Assembly: GCA_040216735.1 (NCBI GenBank)
Contig: JAVJOO010000005.1
Span: 496,001 to 560,000, forward strand
DNA from: Alphaproteobacteria bacterium
Lineage (GTDB): Bacteria > Pseudomonadota > Alphaproteobacteria > SHVP01
Direction: 5' to 3'
DNA: 64,000 nucleotides
Positions 61,301 to 64,000 of the stretch are shown here, in pieces. Under the pieces are notes generated by a model. The model did no database searches and was not told the DNA's origin. It saw only the letters and a list, made by a program, of their open reading frames with translations. The translations under genes and the position numbers were made by a program. Every line of letters begins with the position of its first letter. The stretch's first letter is position 1.

Positions 61301-62204
61301 TTAGTCGCGTTTTGGTGATGTTGATAACCGGAACCGCGATCCGCAATCCGGTCCCGGGCCCACGGTTCGATTGACGAATGTCCGGTCGTCCCGGTTCTTC
61401 GAGTTGCTGCAAACGGCCAACCGAGTTCGGATTTCCGATCTCGGGAAACAGATTGACGATGTTACGTCCGCCGCGTTCGAAGATCCGGAAGATGTCGCCG
61501 GGTGGGATCACCTCCCATGCAGGTAGCGGCACGATCTGCGGCAGGATGCCCTTTGCAATCATCCGCTCGTCGGGCGGCACAGCGTTTTCAATGATCGCGG
61601 GCACACCCTCACGGGTATAGGCCTCACCCAGGATATAGCGCTTGAACGGCAGGATGCCGTTGTTGTACGCCGCCCCACCCCACAGCATTGCGCCCGTGGA
61701 CATTAAGCTACGCTCGACTTTGGCGATCTGGTCGAGATGACATGCCCCGCACGCCTCGCGCGCAATCCTCAGGTCGCCCGGGTTGACGAACCGGATGTAC
61801 TCGGGCGATTCGCGATTCAGCAGCGTGTAGCTGCGTTCGGGATTAGCCGAACTGGGATGGTGCCAGGTTTTGGGATAGCGCGGCTGAACATGGGCCCGCG
61901 TGATCGCGTCGCGGTCCTCGATGGATGTCGCTTTCACACTGGGGTCGCCGCCGTGACAGTCGACACAGCCCAGGATGACTCCCGGCGTCTTGTGCATGGA
62001 GAACGAATCTGTGCGCGTATGACAGGTGATGCAGCCGACACTCTTGGCCATGGCCTGTTCGGGTAGTTGCGCCCGCGGCGCCGGCGCGGTCGGCACATAA
62101 TCGATATGACGCGGGTGCTCCCCCTCCGCGGCTTGCACGCTAGGCGTCGCAAGGACGATCAACGCGAGGAAGCCAACGGTCAGTGAAAAGAAGGTACGCG
62201 CCAT
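58395..62204 (-). CDS. Decaheme c-type cytochrome fused to an LVIVD beta-propeller
   Basis: A 1269-residue exported protein (signal peptide FFSLTVGFLALIVLATPSVQA). Ten CXXCH motifs start at residues 58, 80, 152, 323, 380, 517, 544, 668, 679 and 785. From about 890 to 1170 six LVIVD-type repeats follow (GMIAYDIAS, GLILTDVNT, GVVVLNLDDP, GLSVVDVTLP, GLVIVDVEKP, GLRVIQLTSP), consistent with a six- or seven-bladed propeller. The wide, uneven heme spacing differs from MtrA/PioA, where ten hemes sit in about 300 residues. No catalytic domain of known type is evident. No lipobox is seen, so it is probably periplasmic or exported. It lies ten bases downstream of the outer-membrane barrel gene, suggesting one operon and one complex. 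Confidence 0.9.
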   Translation of the reverse strand: MARTFFSLTVGFLALIVLATPSVQAAEGEHPRHIDYVPTAPAPRAQLPEQAMAKSVGCITCHTRTDSFSMHKTPGVILGCVDCHGGDPSVKATSIEDRDAITRAHVQPRYPKTWHHPSSANPERSYTLLNRESPEYIRFVNPGDLRIAREACGACHLDQIAKVERSLMSTGAMLWGGAAYNNGILPFKRYILGEAYTREGVPAIIENAVPPDERMIAKGILPQIVPLPAWEVIPPGDIFRIFERGGRNIVNLFPEIGNPNSVGRLQQLEEPGRPDIRQSNRGPGTGLRIAVPVINITKTRLNDPFLWFLGTNDQPGDYRSSGCSSCHVVYANDRDPIHSGPYAKFGHSGKTQTVDPTIPAQEVGHPIEHAFTNAIPTSQCMVCHMHQPNVFVNSYLGYTMWDYESDAPLMFPEEQRYLSSDEQMELLDRNPEEAVLRGLWADLEFLKDVWTDINPKAKNTQFADYHGHGWNFRAVFKKDRKGNLLDAEGAKVDHEDPDKFKKAVHMRSIHAEIGMQCVDCHFSQDSHGNGHLYGEVQAAIEIRCKDCHGTPDAYPTLRTSGPAAPPRGNDLSLLRVEDGRKRFEWVGGGNCGTENHEAGCKLMQRSAVDPSKEWEMSLVKESVDPDNAHFNAKAARAKLVSKNTATQEWGPGVAKEDRAHDVEDKMECYTCHLAWTTSCGGCHLPIQANRLSERHHFEGGVSRNFATYNPQVVRDQIFQIGIHSTVKGNTIAPIRSTSALVLSSQNINRERIYITQPPIAASGYSSQAFAPHFAHTARKTETKGCSDCHVSKANDNNAIIAQTLLHGTNYINFMTPFAWVGGAGGVTGVRITEYDEPQAVIGSFLQRYAFPDWYGDHLARDRQLNEAYTQKGNRTGCLQMRGEYLFTAEGSDGMIAYDIASIGNKGVADRILSGPFGPWGHDVRVKSRNATCVALPTNQPIHPDRNKGALMLETNEEQPFHPIYDYALITDAEEGLILTDVNTLANGEPRDNFLTRALTWNEGGILNGARHATIAGYWVYVSTPRGVVVLNLDDPLKPIVAATIDLPDARATALQFRYLFVTDANGLSVVDVTLPDRPRITDARIPLVDAQRVYVARFFAYVAAGKEGLVIVDVEKPEVPFVYRTFTADGQIDDAHDVVVAHTNASAFAYVADGRNGLRVIQLTSPESQPGFYGFSPDPKPELIATYATKWPALSMSKGLDRDRGVDETGGQMAVFGRLGSRPFNLKEQQKLFMNPDGSIWSVEDAVQMRGFVPAKPRRQAQDSGRAVQ

Positions 62205-62214
62205 GCTCGGTGTC

Positions 62215-64000
62215 CTAGAAACTCAGGGTGCCGTTGGCCAGGATAGAGTAGAGGATCTCGTCGTCGCCGCCCTGGGACGTCGCGAACAAGTCCTTGAAAC
62301 CCGGACCCGGGACCAGTGCTGCGGCCGACAGGCGCATCACGATATTCTGAATAAAAAGCGGTCGCCAAATGACCGCGGCCGACAGGTCCCAACCGATCTC
62401 TTCGTCGATTTCACCCTGGTTGCGCAAGACCTGGAGGTTCGAGGTGTCCTCAAAGCGCAAGTTGTTGAAATTCGTGGAGATGCGCACCTCGGGCGAGACA
62501 TCGAAGTCGGTGCCGAGTCCGACAAGAACGATACCCGGATTGTTAAAATTCGATTGGCCATGCTCCTTCGAGGTTCGCAGCTCCGCCAACACCCCGTTGC
62601 GCTGGGTCAGTTGAACCCCGCCGCCGCCGATCAGGGGGATACCTTGGCGGATCCAAAAACTCGTATCGCCGCCGGCAAACTGCGGGTTTTCGAACAACGC
62701 CGAGAAGCCTTCCTCCTTCTTGTCGAAGGGGTCGCTGTCGCCACTGGCCAATAGGAACGAACCGCGCACGCGAATCCAATCGAAATCGAAAGACGGTTCC
62801 GCTGCGAAGAAGTAAGCGCGGATGTCCGCGTTGTCGTCGATCAGGTTGCCGTTCAGTTGATTGTGAGTGTCCTCGCCGAAGGCGTAATAGAACGACGTGG
62901 TGAGCTGGGCCCGACCGACGCGACCGTCGCCGTTGTAGCCCAAATATGTGACGTTGTACTTATGCAGCCGCTCGTCGCCGAACGATGCTGGCCGTTCGAT
63001 AAAGTTGTTCTTGTTGAAGAAGAGCTCGCTGTCCTCGTCGTTGCGGTTATGCAAGATCGTGAATTGCGACACGAAGCCGAGCCGCGGCAGGTCCTGGAGA
63101 TAGAGGTTTGCGACGAAAAACTCGTCCTTGCGGATCTCCTCACCGAAGTCGTTAAGCCCGGAGTTGGTGTCTTTCTCGATTCGCCGGAAATAACCCAGGT
63201 TGTATTGAAAGAGGTTGTTGTCGCGGTTTCCGAAGATCCGGAAGCCGAGTTGATTGTCCTGGAAGAGAAATCCGCGGAAATCTGTCGAGAACGGCTGGAT
63301 GCCAATCCGGAACGAATCAAAATCGAACCGGCGCGACACATTGCGGATGTGGTAATCGAAAAACGCCTCCTGAATGCCGACATGCACATCGTTGCGCACC
63401 GTGCCGTCGCGCGGGTCGCGGCGCAGGACAGCGCGTTCTTCGACTTCGGCGCGGGTGAAGTTGAAGACCGGTGTAAAACGAAACTCGATATCGGGCGGAC
63501 GGTAGGCTGTGTCGCCCTGCAGGAACGAAAGACTGACTACAAGGTTTTGCAGGTAGAAGAGCTGTTCGCCTTCACCGAAGGTGTCTAGTGAGCCTGGTTT
63601 TTGCGAAGAGTTGGGGCTGATCGGAGTCGGCAACCGCCGCGGTTCGATGACGGTGTCCGAGATCACCGCTAGATTGAAGAAGAAATCCTCGGTCCCCGGA
63701 ATCGGACGATCCGCTTTCAGCGTGTTCTGATTGTAGGGATCCCAAAAATTGACTCTAACGCCCAGGTTGTCGATCAGGCGCCAGCGGTCCGGCACCGGAA
63801 TGAACTCGGATGGCAAATTGGGTTGCGGCGGCCCGACGCGCGATAGATCGGCTGGGGGAATCGGCGCGATTGCTTCCTCGCTGCGCTGAGGGATGCGCCG
63901 ACTGTTGTTCTGGACGAGCACCGGTTGTTCGGCCGGTTCTACCGCGCGCAAACGCTCCTTCCCGGCCTCGGCCGGGGCCACCACCGCCAGCAGGCCGGCG
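62215..64000 (-). CDS. Outer-membrane beta-barrel-like protein, 5' end beyond window
   Basis: At least 594 residues; the reading frame continues past the right edge without a start codon. The visible beginning (AGLLAVVAPAEAG) is the end of a signal peptide, so only a few residues are missing. The body is a succession of short amphipathic beta strands with aromatic girdles (FRIGIQPFSTDFRGFLFQDN, LGFRIFGNRDNNLFQYNLGY). It ends NGTLSF, with the terminal phenylalanine that BAM-dependent barrels carry. The segment VRVNFWDPYNQNTLKADRPI near the start is a distinctive signature I cannot place in a named family. It is the first gene of a unit with the decaheme protein, so it may be its porin partner. 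Confidence 0.8.
   Translation of the reverse strand, partial: AGLLAVVAPAEAGKERLRAVEPAEQPVLVQNNSRRIPQRSEEAIAPIPPADLSRVGPPQPNLPSEFIPVPDRWRLIDNLGVRVNFWDPYNQNTLKADRPIPGTEDFFFNLAVISDTVIEPRRLPTPISPNSSQKPGSLDTFGEGEQLFYLQNLVVSLSFLQGDTAYRPPDIEFRFTPVFNFTRAEVEERAVLRRDPRDGTVRNDVHVGIQEAFFDYHIRNVSRRFDFDSFRIGIQPFSTDFRGFLFQDNQLGFRIFGNRDNNLFQYNLGYFRRIEKDTNSGLNDFGEEIRKDEFFVANLYLQDLPRLGFVSQFTILHNRNDEDSELFFNKNNFIERPASFGDERLHKYNVTYLGYNGDGRVGRAQLTTSFYYAFGEDTHNQLNGNLIDDNADIRAYFFAAEPSFDFDWIRVRGSFLLASGDSDPFDKKEEGFSALFENPQFAGGDTSFWIRQGIPLIGGGGVQLTQRNGVLAELRTSKEHGQSNFNNPGIVLVGLGTDFDVSPEVRISTNFNNLRFEDTSNLQVLRNQGEIDEEIGWDLSAAVIWRPLFIQNIVMRLSAAALVPGPGFKDLFATSQGGDDEILYSILANGTLSF

Noticed and set aside
58395-64000. Calling the locus MtrABC or PioAB
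   Set aside because: The decaheme protein has widely spaced hemes and a beta-propeller, and the barrel lacks an N-terminal CXXC-type signature of MtrB that I can see. Similarity is only at the level of a cytochrome-plus-barrel pairing.

Overview
The window looks like one contiguous stretch of a GC-rich alphaproteobacterial chromosome, most likely a member of or near the Rhodospirillales. The signs are: ribosomal protein S9 with the long N-terminal extension seen in Alphaproteobacteria; a Cox15-type heme A synthase; a class I PHA synthase; and the gene order aminotransferase - hom - glpX - recJ. Genes are densely packed, ATGA-type overlaps are common, and GTG and TTG starts are frequent. No gap between genes exceeds about 240 bases. 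I see no insertion sequence, integrase, phage gene or CRISPR array.

Region 1 (1-21.6 kb) is a mixed catabolic and accessory region. It holds a partial MDR-family dehydrogenase, a D-aminoacylase-type amidohydrolase, an orphan peptide/nickel-type ABC substrate-binding protein, a tandem pair of DUF3237 proteins, an acyl-CoA ligase, a DUF6671 protein, a ChaN-like protein, a DUF423 membrane protein, a phytanoyl-CoA dioxygenase-like enzyme, YajQ, an alpha/beta-hydrolase-fold protein without the usual nucleophile, a Baeyer-Villiger-type flavin monooxygenase, an ABC-F ATPase, a BaiN-like flavoprotein, a YHS-Sel1 protein, the RNA ligase RtcB, tRNA-Glu(UUC), an M24 peptidase and two small unknown proteins.

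Region 2 (21.6-38.2 kb) is mostly housekeeping: recJ, glpX, hom and an aminotransferase in one operon; an OmpA-type lipoprotein; phaC; an acidic lipoprotein; argC with a gamma-carbonic anhydrase; rplM-rpsI with a clear promoter and terminator; an enoyl-CoA hydratase - CoA-binding protein - metY run; cutA and ctaA.

Region 3 (38.4-55.2 kb) is a nearly complete type II secretion system split into two converging operons. gspL-M-C-D run rightward and gspO-E-F-G-H-I-J-K run leftward. Beside and between them lie three large exported proteins: a FecR-domain protein with a TbpB-like C-terminus, a PPC-domain protein and a MORN/TPR lipoprotein. These are candidate cargo or partners of the machine.

Region 4 (55.2-64 kb) is the most unusual part: a TPR membrane protein, a five-heme c-type cytochrome, a lipoprotein that looks like a trypsin-fold protease with all three catalytic positions lost, a 1269-residue fusion of ten CXXCH heme motifs to an LVIVD-type beta-propeller, and an outer-membrane beta-barrel-like protein cut by the window edge. 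Together these suggest an envelope-spanning electron-transfer module that is not a standard Mtr or Pio system. That function is an inference.
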